A stretch of DNA of 64,000 nt from an uncultured Isoptericola sp. (GTDB lineage Bacteria > Actinomycetota > Actinomycetes > Actinomycetales > Cellulomonadaceae): NCBI GenBank assembly GCA_947497265.1, contig CANMFP010000008.1, positions 62,001-126,000 on the forward strand. The letters run 5' to 3'. A model generated the notes under the pieces. The model did not search any database, was not told where the DNA came from, and saw only the letters and a program-made list of their open reading frames with translations. Shown one piece after another: positions 7,459-16,178 of this stretch; positions within the stretch are counted from its first letter, which is position 1; each line of letters opens with the position of its first letter. Position numbers and translations under genes: made by a program.

Positions 7459-8244
7459 ATGAGCCACGTGACCTGCACGGTGTCCGGCGGCGTCGCGGAC
7501 GTCCGTCTCGACCGCCCGGACAAGCTCAACGCGCTGTCCCTGGCGACGGTGCACGACCTCGGTGCCACCGCCCGCCGGCTGCGTCGCGACCGCTCGCTGC
7601 GCGCCGTCGTCCTCTCCGGGGCCGGACGCGCGTTCTGCGCCGGGATGGACCTCGGGTCCGCCGCCCGGGACCCGCGCGGCACCGCTCGCGCGTTCGTGCC
7701 GACGTGGCGCGGCACGAACCCGCTGCAGGAGGCCTGCTGGGCGTGGCGACGTCTGCCCGTCCCCGTCATCGCGGCCACGCACGGCGCCGTCCTCGGAGCA
7801 GGGCTCCAGCTCGCGCTCGCCGCCGACCTGCGCCTCACCACGCCCGACGCACGCTGGTGCGTCATGGAGACCGCGCGGGGGCTGGTGCCGGACATGACGG
7901 GGATCCGTTCGCTGACCCAGCTCGTCGGGATCGAGACCGCCAAGCGGCTCACCTTCACCGCCGACGAGGTCAGCGGCACCGAGGCGGTCGCGCTGAGGCT
8001 CGCCGGCACGGCGTCGGACACTCCGTACGACGACGCCCACGACCTCGCCGCCCGGTTCGTCGAGCGCCGCCCCGAGGCGCTCGCGGCGGCGAAGCGACTG
8101 TTCGACCGCCGGTGGTCGGCGGGCGACCGGCGCACCTTCGCCGCCGAGCGGCGAGCACAGCTCAGGCTGCTGCCAGGGGCGCTGGGAGCGTTGAAGAACC
8201 TGCAGGGCGGGCACGCCGGGAAGACCGCCGACCGGGCGGTATGA
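7459..8244 (+). CDS. Enoyl-CoA hydratase/isomerase (crotonase) family protein
   Basis: A 261-residue crotonase-superfamily enzyme acting on acyl-CoA thioesters. The oxyanion-hole segments are present: LSGAGRAFCAGMDLG and THGAVLGAGLQLALAADLRL. A Glu in CVMETARGLVP sits where enoyl-CoA hydratases carry a catalytic Glu, but the usual following PGxGG is replaced by PDMTG, so the exact reaction (hydratase, isomerase or hydrolase) is uncertain. It is a single-gene unit, convergent with the adenylate cyclase gene. Confidence 0.85.
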   Translation: MSHVTCTVSGGVADVRLDRPDKLNALSLATVHDLGATARRLRRDRSLRAVVLSGAGRAFCAGMDLGSAARDPRGTARAFVPTWRGTNPLQEACWAWRRLPVPVIAATHGAVLGAGLQLALAADLRLTTPDARWCVMETARGLVPDMTGIRSLTQLVGIETAKRLTFTADEVSGTEAVALRLAGTASDTPYDDAHDLAARFVERRPEALAAAKRLFDRRWSAGDRRTFAAERRAQLRLLPGALGALKNLQGGHAGKTADRAV

Positions 8245-8270
8245 CCCGCGGTCCCGTCAGGGCACCCTGG

Positions 8271-9305
8271 TCAGGACGCCGTGAAAGCGCGGTGCAGGCG
8301 CACCGGGGTGATCTCGCCGAGGCCCTGGACCTCCTGCGGCGCCTGAGCGGTCAGCGCGTACCTCGACGAGGAGGCCAGGAGCGCCGCCGTCGGCGGGTCC
8401 ACCAGGACGCTGGCCGGCTCGGCGAGCTCGGTGATGCGTGACGCCAGGTTGACGTCCGGGCCGAACACGTCGCCGAACCGCGACAGTACGCGGCCCCACA
8501 CGAAACCGACCCGCACGGGGATCTCCTGCTCCGTGGCGTGAGGCGCCGCGAGGCCGAGAGCGCACTCCGCACCGGTGGTGACGTCGTCGGCCACGAACAG
8601 CACGGCGTCGCCGATGGTCTTGACGACCCGGCCGCCCGCCTCGGTGATCACGTCGCGGGCGCGGGCCTCGAACTGCTGGACGAACTCCGAGAGCTCCTGC
8701 GAGCCCAGGCCGGCGGTCCGCTTGGTGAACGAGACGATGTCGGCGAAGCCGACCGCGCGCCGCAGGGGCAGCTCGTCCGGCACGGGGCGCGCGCCCTGCG
8801 ATCCCCCGAACTCGGTGGCGAACCTGCCCATGAGCGCCGCGAGCTGACGACGCCACGCGTGCTCGAGCTGACGCGCGAGGATGTCGGCGAACCCCGGGAT
8901 GCTCTCGAGCGCCGCGAGCCGTGCGCTCACGTCGTCCAGCTCGAACCGACGGCCGAGGTGCTCGACGAACGCCTCGACCTGCCACAGCGCGAGCCGGTCG
9001 GCCGTGTGCCCCAGCGAGCGCACGAGGGTCATCTGCGCCTGCTCGTCGAGCTGCCCCTCCTCGATGAGCGCGCCGATCTCCCGCAGGGACTCCATGTCCG
9101 CCGCCGTGAACCGCGCCTCGTCCCCCCGCGTGACGGGCAGCCCGAGCCAACGCCAGTACGACTCGACGAACTCCCGGGACAGGCCCGTGCCCTGCACGAG
9201 GTCGTCGAGGGTGTAGGTGCGCGGACCGCCGAGGATGGCCTCGTCGGCGCGGCCGGCGGCGTCGTCGACCGCCGCGGCGCTGTTCTGGGGGGTGTCGCTG
9301 GTCAC
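8271..9305 (-). CDS. Class III adenylate cyclase with N-terminal regulatory domain
   Basis: A 344-residue soluble cyclase making cAMP. Residues about 30-160 form the helical regulatory domain seen in mycobacterial cyclases such as Rv1264 and Rv2212. Residues about 183-340 are the catalytic domain. Metal ligands Asp189 (GFADIVSFT) and Asp233 (IGDAVLF), Lys229 and the transition-state pair Asn286/Arg290 (DVNLASRI) are all present, so it should be active as a homodimer. The GTG start follows TACAGT by 6 bases. The product may matter locally, since a cAMP-receptor-like site lies before sdhC. Neighbourhood with birA and acc genes is common in actinobacteria. Confidence 0.9.
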   Translation of the reverse strand: MTSDTPQNSAAAVDDAAGRADEAILGGPRTYTLDDLVQGTGLSREFVESYWRWLGLPVTRGDEARFTAADMESLREIGALIEEGQLDEQAQMTLVRSLGHTADRLALWQVEAFVEHLGRRFELDDVSARLAALESIPGFADILARQLEHAWRRQLAALMGRFATEFGGSQGARPVPDELPLRRAVGFADIVSFTKRTAGLGSQELSEFVQQFEARARDVITEAGGRVVKTIGDAVLFVADDVTTGAECALGLAAPHATEQEIPVRVGFVWGRVLSRFGDVFGPDVNLASRITELAEPASVLVDPPTAALLASSSRYALTAQAPQEVQGLGEITPVRLHRAFTAS

Positions 9306-9311
9306 CGGGCC

Positions 9312-9317
9312 ACTGTA
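9312..9317 (-). promoter_or_regulatory. -10 box of the adenylate cyclase gene (leaderless)
   Basis: TACAGT on the minus strand ends 6 bases before the GTG start at 9305. Confidence 0.45.
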
Positions 9318-9352
9318 GCCAGCGTCACCTGGGAGCTTCCTCGACGTCCGGG

Positions 9353-10207
9353 CTACGGATGCTCCCGCAGATGGTGCACGTCGCCCGCGCTGACCACGCG
9401 CTCGCCGCCAGGGGTCGCCAGGACGAGGGCGCCGTCCTCGGCCACCCGGTCCGCGATGCCCACCACGACGTCGTCGCCGCCGGCGAGCTCCGCCCGCACC
9501 CGCCTGCCCAGGCTCGCCGACGCCGCCGCGTACTCCTGGGCGAGGTTGGCTCCGGACGCGTCACCCGCCGCCGCCTCCAGGCGTCCGACCGCGTCCGTCA
9601 GCTCGTGCGCCAGACCCACCAGCAGCGCGTTCCGGTCGGCCGCGGCACCCGCGAGCGCGAGGGACGTGGCGGTAGGCACCGGCAGCTCGTCGGCCTGCTG
9701 CGAGACGTTGGTACCGATGCCCACGACGACGAGAGGCGGCTCGTCGGCCGGTGCCCCGCCGTCGGGCACGACCTCGGCGAGGACTCCCGCGACCTTGCGG
9801 TAGGCGCCGAGCCCCTCGACGGGCGTGGACGCCTCCAGCAGGACGTCGTTGGGCCACTTCAGCCGGGCCTCGCAACCCAGGACGGCGAGCGTGCGCACGA
9901 CGGCGACCCCCGCGGCGAGCGGCACCCAGCCGAGCGCCGCGCGCGGCACCTGCGGACGCAGGAGGAACGACACCGTCAGCGCGGCGTGGGCGGGCGTCCG
10001 CCACGTCCGCCCCGCCCGTCCGCGGCCCGCCGTCTGATGCTCGGCCACCAGGGCTGCGGGCACCTGGGCCGACCCCGCCCGAGCCCGGTCGGCCAGGTCG
10101 GAGCTGGTCGAGGCCGTGCTCCCCACGACGTCGAGCCGCGCGAGCGGACCGTCGGGACGGCAGAGGGCGTGGCGGAGGGCGTCGACGTCGAGCGGTTCGC
10201 GGTTCAC
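9353..10207 (-). CDS. birA: Biotin--[acetyl-CoA-carboxylase] ligase
   Basis: A 284-residue biotin protein ligase that activates biotin with ATP and attaches it to the carrier lysine of AccA, encoded 10 kb away. The biotinyl-AMP loop is [15 protein letters not shown], followed by LKWPNDVL and a catalytic lysine in [11 protein letters not shown]. There is no N-terminal helix-turn-helix, so it is the monofunctional, non-repressor type. The GTG at 10207 is the best start before the conserved domain. It is divergent from accD across 130 bases. Confidence 0.92.
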   Translation of the reverse strand: MNREPLDVDALRHALCRPDGPLARLDVVGSTASTSSDLADRARAGSAQVPAALVAEHQTAGRGRAGRTWRTPAHAALTVSFLLRPQVPRAALGWVPLAAGVAVVRTLAVLGCEARLKWPNDVLLEASTPVEGLGAYRKVAGVLAEVVPDGGAPADEPPLVVVGIGTNVSQQADELPVPTATSLALAGAAADRNALLVGLAHELTDAVGRLEAAAGDASGANLAQEYAAASASLGRRVRAELAGGDDVVVGIADRVAEDGALVLATPGGERVVSAGDVHHLREHP

Positions 10208-10324
10208 CGGTCCATCCTCGCGGGTGCGGCCGGTGCACGCCACGGCGGTCGGGTTGTGCGGTCCCCACAAAGATCCCGGAGGCCTCAAGGTCTGTCGCGC
10301 ATCGATTCGTCGCTTCCCACCATC

Positions 10325-10330
10325 TAGGGT
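10325..10330 (+). promoter_or_regulatory. -10 box of the accD operon (leaderless)
   Basis: TAGGGT ends 7 bases before the GTG at 10338, predicting that transcription starts at the start codon of accD. Confidence 0.55.
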
Positions 10331-10337
10331 CGCTTGC

Positions 10338-11915
10338 GTGAACACCACTGCCGCCAAGCTCGCCGAGCTCGAGCGCCGCCGCGCCATCGCCGTCGCGGAG
10401 CCCGAGGAGAACGCCCGGACCAAGCAGCACGCCCGTGGCAAGAAGACCGCCCGCGAGCGCATCGACGCCCTGCTGGACGAGGGCAGCTTCACCGAGCTCG
10501 ACGCGTTGGCGACCCACCGCAGCCGCAACTTCGGCATGGACGCCAAGCGGCTGCCGGGCGACGGCGTCGTCGTGGGCCACGGCACGATCGACGGCCGCCA
10601 GGTGTGCGTGTTCTCCCAGGACTTCACCGTGTTCGGCGGTTCGCTGGGCGAGGTGCACGGCGAGAAGATCGCCAAGGTGCAGGACCTGGCGCTGCGCACC
10701 GGGGTGCCGATCATCGGCATCTCCGACGGCGGTGGCGCACGGATCCAGGAGGGTGTCGCGGCGCTGACCCAGTTCGCCGAGATGTTCCGGCGCAACGTCG
10801 CGGCGTCGGGCGTGGTGCCGCAGATCTCCCTGATCCTCGGGCCGAGCGCCGGCGGCGCCGTCTACTCCCCCGCCCTGACGGACTTCATCGTCATGGCGGA
10901 CAAGACCTCGAACATGTTCATCACGGGCCCGGACGTCATCAAGACGGTCACGGGCGAGGACGTGGACTTCGAGACGCTCGGCGGCGGGCGCACCCACAAC
11001 GCCACCTCCGGCGTCGCGCACTACCTCGGCGAGGACGAGGACGACGCCATCGACTACGTGCGCCACCTGGTCGGCTACCTGCCGCAGAACAACCTCTCGG
11101 ACGCCCCGACGTTCCCGCCCGAGGAGGAGAGCGAGCTCGAGGTCACCGACTCGGACGCCACCCTCGACGAGATCGTCCCGGACAGCGACAACCAGCCGTA
11201 CGACATGCGCTCCGTCGTCGAGACGGTGCTCGACCCGGACTCGTTCCTCGAGGTGCAGCCGCTGTTCGCGCCCAACGTGCTGATCGGCTTCGGGCACGTC
11301 GAGGGCCAGAGCGTGGGCATCGTCGCCAACCAGCCGCTGTCCATGGCGGGCACGCTCGACATCGACGCGGCGGAGAAGGCCGCACGGTTCGTGCGCACCT
11401 GCGACGCCTTCAACGTGCCCGTCCTGACGTTCGTGGACGTGCCCGGGTTCCTGCCCGGCGTCGGCCAGGAGCACAGCGGCATCATCCGCCGCGGGGCCAA
11501 GCTCATCTACGCGTACGCCGAGGCCACGGTGCCGCTGGTCACGGTGATCACCCGCAAGGCCTACGGCGGCGCGTACATCGTCATGGGTTCCAAGCAGCTC
11601 GGCGCGGACGTCAACCTCGCCTGGCCGACGGCGCAGGTCGCCGTGATGGGCGCGTCCGGCGCGGTGAACATCCTGCAGCGGCGCGCGCTCAAGCAGGTCG
11701 CCGACGACGGCGGGGACGTCGAGGCGGAGCGTCAGCGACTCACCGACGAGTACACCGAGCGGATCGTCAACCCGTGGGACGCGGCCGAGCGCGGCTACGT
11801 CGACGCGGTGATCCGCCCGTCCGAGACCCGCGTGCAGGTCGTGCGGTCGCTGCGCGCGCTGCGCACCAAGCGTGCGAGCCTGCCGCCCAAGAAGCACGGC
11901 AACATCCCGCTGTGA
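10338..11915 (+). CDS. accD: Acyl-CoA carboxylase beta subunit (carboxyltransferase)
   Basis: A 525-residue carboxyltransferase of the PccB/AccD5 class that transfers the carboxyl group from biotin to acetyl- or propionyl-CoA. It has two crotonase-like halves. The N half has the oxyanion glycines in [12 protein letters not shown] and [12 protein letters not shown], and the C half has [12 protein letters not shown] and the [11 protein letters not shown] strand. The C-terminus [10 protein letters not shown] is typical of the family. It heads a co-directional cluster with accE, and accA lies 8 kb downstream. Propionyl versus acetyl specificity cannot be decided by eye. Confidence 0.95.
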   Translation: MNTTAAKLAELERRRAIAVAEPEENARTKQHARGKKTARERIDALLDEGSFTELDALATHRSRNFGMDAKRLPGDGVVVGHGTIDGRQVCVFSQDFTVFGGSLGEVHGEKIAKVQDLALRTGVPIIGISDGGGARIQEGVAALTQFAEMFRRNVAASGVVPQISLILGPSAGGAVYSPALTDFIVMADKTSNMFITGPDVIKTVTGEDVDFETLGGGRTHNATSGVAHYLGEDEDDAIDYVRHLVGYLPQNNLSDAPTFPPEEESELEVTDSDATLDEIVPDSDNQPYDMRSVVETVLDPDSFLEVQPLFAPNVLIGFGHVEGQSVGIVANQPLSMAGTLDIDAAEKAARFVRTCDAFNVPVLTFVDVPGFLPGVGQEHSGIIRRGAKLIYAYAEATVPLVTVITRKAYGGAYIVMGSKQLGADVNLAWPTAQVAVMGASGAVNILQRRALKQVADDGGDVEAERQRLTDEYTERIVNPWDAAERGYVDAVIRPSETRVQVVRSLRALRTKRASLPPKKHGNIPL

Positions 11916-11934
11916 GGTCTGAGAAGATCGACCG

Positions 11935-12477
11935 ATGAGCCACGAGGACGCCACCCACGGCCCGGCCCCGCTGGGAGACGTGGACGCCGAGCCGATGCAC
12001 CGCGCCGTGGAGGCGCTGACGGCCGCGCTGCACCAGTACGTGGACACCGCCGTCGGCGTCCGGGCGGAGTTCGGTGCGTCCGAGGCGGACGACGACCCGC
12101 GCATCCTCGCGCTGGAGAACCGCGTCGGCACGCTCAACGCGGCGGTGTTCGACCAGCTGCACGATGCGCTCGGGATGCACCCGGACCTGACGACGTCCGT
12201 CTGGGAGCCCGGTCCGGACGCGGAGCACACCGAGACCGACGAGGACCTGCCGGAGGGCACGGTCCCCGCCGAGGCGTTCTACCTCGGTTTCGTGGTGGCG
12301 GACCCGCCCGCCGGCGCGTCGATGACGCTCGACGGCGTCATCGAGCTGTTGGACGAGGCCGGCCAGGAGGCTGCGTCCCGCCTCGTGACCGGCGGGTACC
12401 ACGTGCTGGAGTGGGCGGCGTCGCGCGGCCTCGCGCCCGCGTTCGGCGACGACCCCGACGACGAGGAGGACGAGTGA
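11935..12477 (+). CDS. Conserved hypothetical protein between accD and accE
   Basis: A 180-residue acidic protein with no recognised domain, no signal peptide and no membrane helix. Composition is Asp/Glu rich with an acidic tail (FGDDPDDEEDE). A central helical segment (DDPRILALENRVGTLNAAVF) and a second (LDGVIELLDEAGQEAASRL) are the ordered-looking parts. It starts 19 bases after accD and ends in a GTGA overlap with accE, so it is co-translated with carboxylase subunits. A carboxylase-associated role is inference from position only. Confidence 0.75.
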   Translation: MSHEDATHGPAPLGDVDAEPMHRAVEALTAALHQYVDTAVGVRAEFGASEADDDPRILALENRVGTLNAAVFDQLHDALGMHPDLTTSVWEPGPDAEHTETDEDLPEGTVPAEAFYLGFVVADPPAGASMTLDGVIELLDEAGQEAASRLVTGGYHVLEWAASRGLAPAFGDDPDDEEDE

Positions 12478-12716
12478 ACGCCCAGTTCCGTGTGGTGCGC
12501 GGCGAGCCCGACGACGTCGAGGTGGCCGCGCTGGTGGCGGGCCTCGCCGCCGTGTCGGCCGACGGTGACGAGCCCGACGACGTCGCACCGGTCGACGAGT
12601 GGACCAACCACGTCCGCACGCTGCGCGGCAACGGCGCCGGTGCGACCGCTCGGAGCTTCGGTGGGCGCGCCGGCCGGCACAACGCCGACGCCTGGCGCTG
12701 GAGCCTGCGCTCGTGA
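12474..12716 (+). CDS. accE: Acyl-CoA carboxylase epsilon subunit
   Basis: An 80-residue small subunit of the actinobacterial acyl-CoA carboxylase. The N-terminal FRVVRGEPDDVEVAALVAGL stretch and the C-terminal ADAWRWSLRS are the family's signature ends. Epsilon binds the beta subunit and stimulates or stabilises the holoenzyme. The GTG start overlaps the preceding stop (GTGA), and the next gene starts the same way. Confidence 0.9.
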   Translation: MNAQFRVVRGEPDDVEVAALVAGLAAVSADGDEPDDVAPVDEWTNHVRTLRGNGAGATARSFGGRAGRHNADAWRWSLRS

Positions 12717-13273
12717 GCGTCGTCTGGCAGCAGGTGGACGCACCGGAGGACGTCGAGGTGTCGCTCGGCGACGTGCCCGGACCGGAGCGCCCCGGTGTGG
12801 TCCGCCGGTGGCTGTGGCTGCCGGCCCTGGTCGCCACGGTCGCCGTGTACGTGGCTCAGCGGCTCGTGGAGAACCCGTCGGGCGAGCTCGAGATGTGGCT
12901 GATGCTCGCCCTGATGGCCGCGCTGGCCGTCACCGCCGTGGCGGCACTGGTCCGCTACCGCGACGACCAGCGGTTCGCGCAGGAGGACCGGTCCGCCGCT
13001 GCCCTGCGGTCCGACGCACGCGCCGTGACCGGCTCGGTCACCGTCTCGACCCGCGAGCTGAAGGACGGCACGATGCTGCGCGGCCTGCTCACCTACCCGC
13101 GCGGCGACGAGACGGCGGAGGACACCTGGTCGCTCATGGTCGGCCCCGACGACGCACCCGGGCCCCGACCCGGTGACCCCGTGGCCGTGTGGTGGGCGCC
13201 GGGCTCGGACGCCGTCGTCGTCCGCTACCACCGCGGCTGGGCCGACGACGTCCGTCGCTCGCAGCATCCGTGA
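12713..13273 (+). CDS. Membrane protein of unknown function in the acc operon
   Basis: A 186-residue protein with two membrane helices at about residues 31-51 and 61-82 and a soluble C-terminal domain of roughly 100 residues (RDDQRFAQED onward). The soluble part has a beta-rich pattern (AVTGSVTVSTREL, LRGLLTYPRG, GDPVAVWWAPG). No family was recognised. It is translationally coupled on both sides by GTGA overlaps, between accE and a formyltransferase gene. Confidence 0.75.
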   Translation: MSVVWQQVDAPEDVEVSLGDVPGPERPGVVRRWLWLPALVATVAVYVAQRLVENPSGELEMWLMLALMAALAVTAVAALVRYRDDQRFAQEDRSAAALRSDARAVTGSVTVSTRELKDGTMLRGLLTYPRGDETAEDTWSLMVGPDDAPGPRPGDPVAVWWAPGSDAVVVRYHRGWADDVRRSQHP

Positions 13274-13929
13274 GCGGCGACGCCATCCGACCTCGCGGCC
13301 GGTTCGCTGTCCTCGGCTCAGGCGGCGGCACGACGGCTTCCCGCCTGCTCGATGCCGTCGACGACGGCACGATCCACGCGGACGTCGCCATCGTGGTCGG
13401 CAACAACAGCCGGTCCGGGATCCTCACCCGTGCACGCGACCGCGGTGTCAGGACCCTTCACCTCAGTGGCAGGACCCACCCGGGACCGGACGTGCTGGAT
13501 GCCGCGATGCTGGACGCCCTCGACGCAGCCGGGGCCGACCTCGTCGTGCTTGCCGGGTACATGAAGCGGCTCGGTCCGCGGGTCCTGGAACGGTTCGAGG
13601 GCGCGGTCGTCAACACTCATCCAGCGTTGCTACCTGCCTACGGCGGCCACGGGATGTACGGCGACCGGGTGCACGCAGCCGTCCTGGCAGACGGCGCGAC
13701 GCGAACCGGCGCGACGGTCCACCAAGTCACCGCGGAGTATGACGAGGGACCGATCGTCGCCCAACGGGAGGTCGAGGTCCGGCCGGACGACGACATCGAG
13801 CAGCTGCGTGCCCGCGTGCAGGCAGCAGAGAAGAGCCTCCTCGTCGACGTGGTAGCTGCCTGGTTCGCCGACGCTGCGACTCCAGCGGGCGACGTAGCGG
13901 AAGATCAGGCATCGGAGGTTCATGCGTGA
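13270..13929 (+). CDS. PurN-like phosphoribosylglycinamide formyltransferase
   Basis: A 219-residue formyltransferase with the 10-formyl-tetrahydrofolate fold. The catalytic Asn-x-His is in VVNTHPALLPAYGG, and the catalytic Asp follows GATVHQVTAEYDEGPI; the GHGMYG variant after LLP is not the form I expect for an actinobacterial PurN. The GTG start overlaps the previous stop. Codon use is less GC-biased than in neighbours (AGG, CTT, AGT, TAT and CAA occur). The protein may therefore be an acquired second PurN or a formyltransferase for another amine. The catalytic residues suggest it is active. Confidence 0.8.
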   Translation: MSGDAIRPRGRFAVLGSGGGTTASRLLDAVDDGTIHADVAIVVGNNSRSGILTRARDRGVRTLHLSGRTHPGPDVLDAAMLDALDAAGADLVVLAGYMKRLGPRVLERFEGAVVNTHPALLPAYGGHGMYGDRVHAAVLADGATRTGATVHQVTAEYDEGPIVAQREVEVRPDDDIEQLRARVQAAEKSLLVDVVAAWFADAATPAGDVAEDQASEVHA

Positions 13930-14056
13930 GTCCCCGCTACACGACCGGACGGTGACGCTCGTTCTCCTCCTCCGCGCCGCACGTGCGTGACCAGGCGTTC
14001 TTGGCGATGATCGAGGGGACGCGGGCGTCCCGTCGCCCGGGATTGGAGGCACGCTG

Positions 14057-14278
14057 ATGGGTATCGGAAGCGGCATCTTCCTCATCGTGGTGGGGGCGAT
14101 CCTCGCCTTCGCGATCGCGCCGGACACGTGGGAGGTCGTCAATCTCAACGTCGTCGGCTACATCTGCATCGCCGCAGGTGTCCTCGCGCTGATCCTGGGG
14201 CTCGTCTACAACAGGCAGCGCTCGCACACGAGCCACCGGGTCGAGCGGTACGACGACCGCACGCCCCCGCCGGTCTGA
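14057..14278 (+). CDS. DUF6458 family small membrane protein
   Basis: A 73-residue protein with two membrane helices (about residues 4-22 and 31-51) and a basic, hydrophilic tail (YNRQRSHTSHRVERYDDR). MGIGSGIFLIVVGAILAFA is typical of the DUF6458 family, widespread in actinobacteria and of unknown function. GGAGG at 14044-14048 is a good ribosome binding site. It is followed by a strong hairpin, so it appears to be a one-gene transcript. The 127 bases before it hold only a short GC hairpin (near 14018-14034). Confidence 0.85.
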   Translation: MGIGSGIFLIVVGAILAFAIAPDTWEVVNLNVVGYICIAAGVLALILGLVYNRQRSHTSHRVERYDDRTPPPV

Positions 14279-14295
14279 CGGTCTCCGAGCCACCG

Positions 14296-14352
14296 CGAGC
14301 GTCTCTGTCCGTCCCGTATCAGCGGTCCATGAGGGCCGGACAGAGACGCTCG
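14296..14352. terminator. Perfect 16-bp stem hairpin after the DUF6458 gene
   Basis: The arms 14296-14311 and 14337-14352 are exact reverse complements (CGAGCGTCTCTGTCCG on the plus strand), with a 25-base loop. The position between a gene end and the next promoter fits a terminator. The lack of a T-run is usual in high-GC actinobacteria. Confidence 0.6.
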
Positions 14353-14382
14353 TGGCGAGGTAACCGGTTGCTGGCGCTGAGA

Positions 14383-14388
14383 TAGCCT
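14383..14388 (+). promoter_or_regulatory. -10 box of the DUF885 gene (leaderless)
   Basis: TAGCCT ends 7 bases before the GTG at 14396. Confidence 0.5.
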
Positions 14389-14395
14389 CGGGCGG

Positions 14396-16177
14396 GTGAC
14401 CCACGACACGCCTGCCACCACCAGCGCCACGACCACCGGCGCGACCACCGGCGACCACCCCGGCACCGCCCGGCCCCGCACCCCGCTCGACGACGTCGCC
14501 GACGCGTACGTGCGCGACGTCGGGGCGCTGCGGCCCGACGCCGCCACGATGATGGGGCTGCCCGGCCACGACCACGAGCTCCCCGACCTCTCCCCCGCCG
14601 GTCACGAGGCCCGCGCCGACGTCGACCGTGCGCTCCTGCGCCGCCTCGACGAGCTCGAGGCCTCCGGCGAGGCACCCGTGGACGACGTCGACCGGGTCAC
14701 CCTCGCCGCGATGCGTGAGCGCGTCGGGCTCGCCGTCGAGCAGCACGAGGCCGGCGACCCGCAGTCGTCGCTGAACAATATCGAGTCGCCGGTGCAGCAG
14801 CTCCGCGACCTGTTCGACGTGGTCCCCACCGGCACCGTCGAGGCCTGGGAGAACATCGCCGCGCGGCTGAACGCCGTCCCGCAGACGCTCGCCGGCTACA
14901 CCGAGTCCTTGACCTGGAGCGCGGAGCGCGGCCGGGTCGCCGCACTCCGCCAGGTGCGAGCCGCCGCCGCGCAGGCCCGCGAGCTGGCGGGCGACAGCTC
15001 CACGTTCACGGCGCTCGTGCGGAGCGAGCAGGCCGGCCTCGTGCTCGACGAGTCCTCCGCCTGCAGCCTGGTGCGTGCCGAGCTCGAGCGCGGTGCCACG
15101 GCGGCTCGCCAGGCGTACGGCGAGCTCGCCGACTTCCTCGAACGCGAGCTCGCTCCCCGCGCTCCGCACGCCGACGCCGTCGGCCGCGAGGCCTACACGC
15201 GCCACTCGCGAGAGTTTCTCGGCGCGACGGTGGACCTCGACGAGACCTACGAGTGGGGGCTCGAGGAGCTGGCTCGGATCGTGGCCGAGCAGGAGGAGCT
15301 GGCCCGCACCATCGCCGGCCCCGACGCCACCGTGGCCGACGCCGTCGCCGCCCTCGACGCCGACCCGGCACGCCGGCTCGTGGGCAGCCGTGCCCTCCGG
15401 GCCTGGATGCAGGAGTGCGCGGACGAGGCCGTCGCGGACCTCGCCGGGACGCACTTCGAGATCGAGGGACCGGTCCGCACCATCGAGTGCATGATCGCCC
15501 CGACCCAGACCGGCGGCATCTACTACACCCCGCCCAGCGACGACTTCTCCCGGCCGGGCCGCATGTGGTGGTCCGTGCCCCCGGGCGTCACGGAGTTCAA
15601 CACGTGGCGGGAGAAGACGACGGTTTACCACGAGGGCGTCCCGGGGCACCACCTGCAGTGCGCGGCCGCCGTCGCCGCCCGCGACACGCTCAACTCCTGG
15701 CGCCGCCTGGCCTGCTGGGTGTCCGGGCACGGCGAGGGCTGGGCGCTGTACGCCGAGCGGCTGATGGCCGACCTCGGCTATCTCGACGACGCCGGCGACC
15801 GGTTCGGCATGCTGGACGCCCAGCGGCTGCGCGCGGCCCGCGTCGTGCTCGACATCGGCGTCCACCTCGGCAAGGACCTCCCGGCCGCCTGGGGCGGGAC
15901 CGGCGAGACCTGGGATGCCGAGAACGCCTGGCGGTTCCTGCGGGCGAACGTCAACATGCCCGAGGAGTTCGTCCGGTTCGAGCTGGACCGCTACCTCGGC
16001 TGGCCCGGCCAGGCGCCGTCGTACAAGGTGGGGCAGCGGCTGTGGGAGCAGGCGCGCGACGAGGCCCGTGCGGCCGCGGCCGCACAGGGCGAGGAGCTCG
16101 ATCTGCGCGCGTTCCACGCCCGCGCGCTCGGGCTCGGTTCGGTCGGGCTGGACGTGCTGCGCGAGGCGCTCGCCTGA
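14396..16177 (+). CDS. DUF885 family protein, putative zinc peptidase
   Basis: A 593-residue cytoplasmic protein of the DUF885 family. It carries a zinc-hydrolase signature, HEGVPGHHLQ, and a downstream Glu in SGHGEGWALYAERL, the arrangement of gluzincin-like metallopeptidases. The first 35 residues are Thr/Ala-rich and look disordered. Members are annotated as putative carboxypeptidases, and the substrate is unknown. The GTG start is supported by a TAGCCT box 7 bases upstream. The AEC transporter gene begins immediately after the stop and is probably co-transcribed. Confidence 0.87.
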   Translation: MTHDTPATTSATTTGATTGDHPGTARPRTPLDDVADAYVRDVGALRPDAATMMGLPGHDHELPDLSPAGHEARADVDRALLRRLDELEASGEAPVDDVDRVTLAAMRERVGLAVEQHEAGDPQSSLNNIESPVQQLRDLFDVVPTGTVEAWENIAARLNAVPQTLAGYTESLTWSAERGRVAALRQVRAAAAQARELAGDSSTFTALVRSEQAGLVLDESSACSLVRAELERGATAARQAYGELADFLERELAPRAPHADAVGREAYTRHSREFLGATVDLDETYEWGLEELARIVAEQEELARTIAGPDATVADAVAALDADPARRLVGSRALRAWMQECADEAVADLAGTHFEIEGPVRTIECMIAPTQTGGIYYTPPSDDFSRPGRMWWSVPPGVTEFNTWREKTTVYHEGVPGHHLQCAAAVAARDTLNSWRRLACWVSGHGEGWALYAERLMADLGYLDDAGDRFGMLDAQRLRAARVVLDIGVHLGKDLPAAWGGTGETWDAENAWRFLRANVNMPEEFVRFELDRYLGWPGQAPSYKVGQRLWEQARDEARAAAAAQGEELDLRAFHARALGLGSVGLDVLREALA

Positions 16178-16178
16178 C

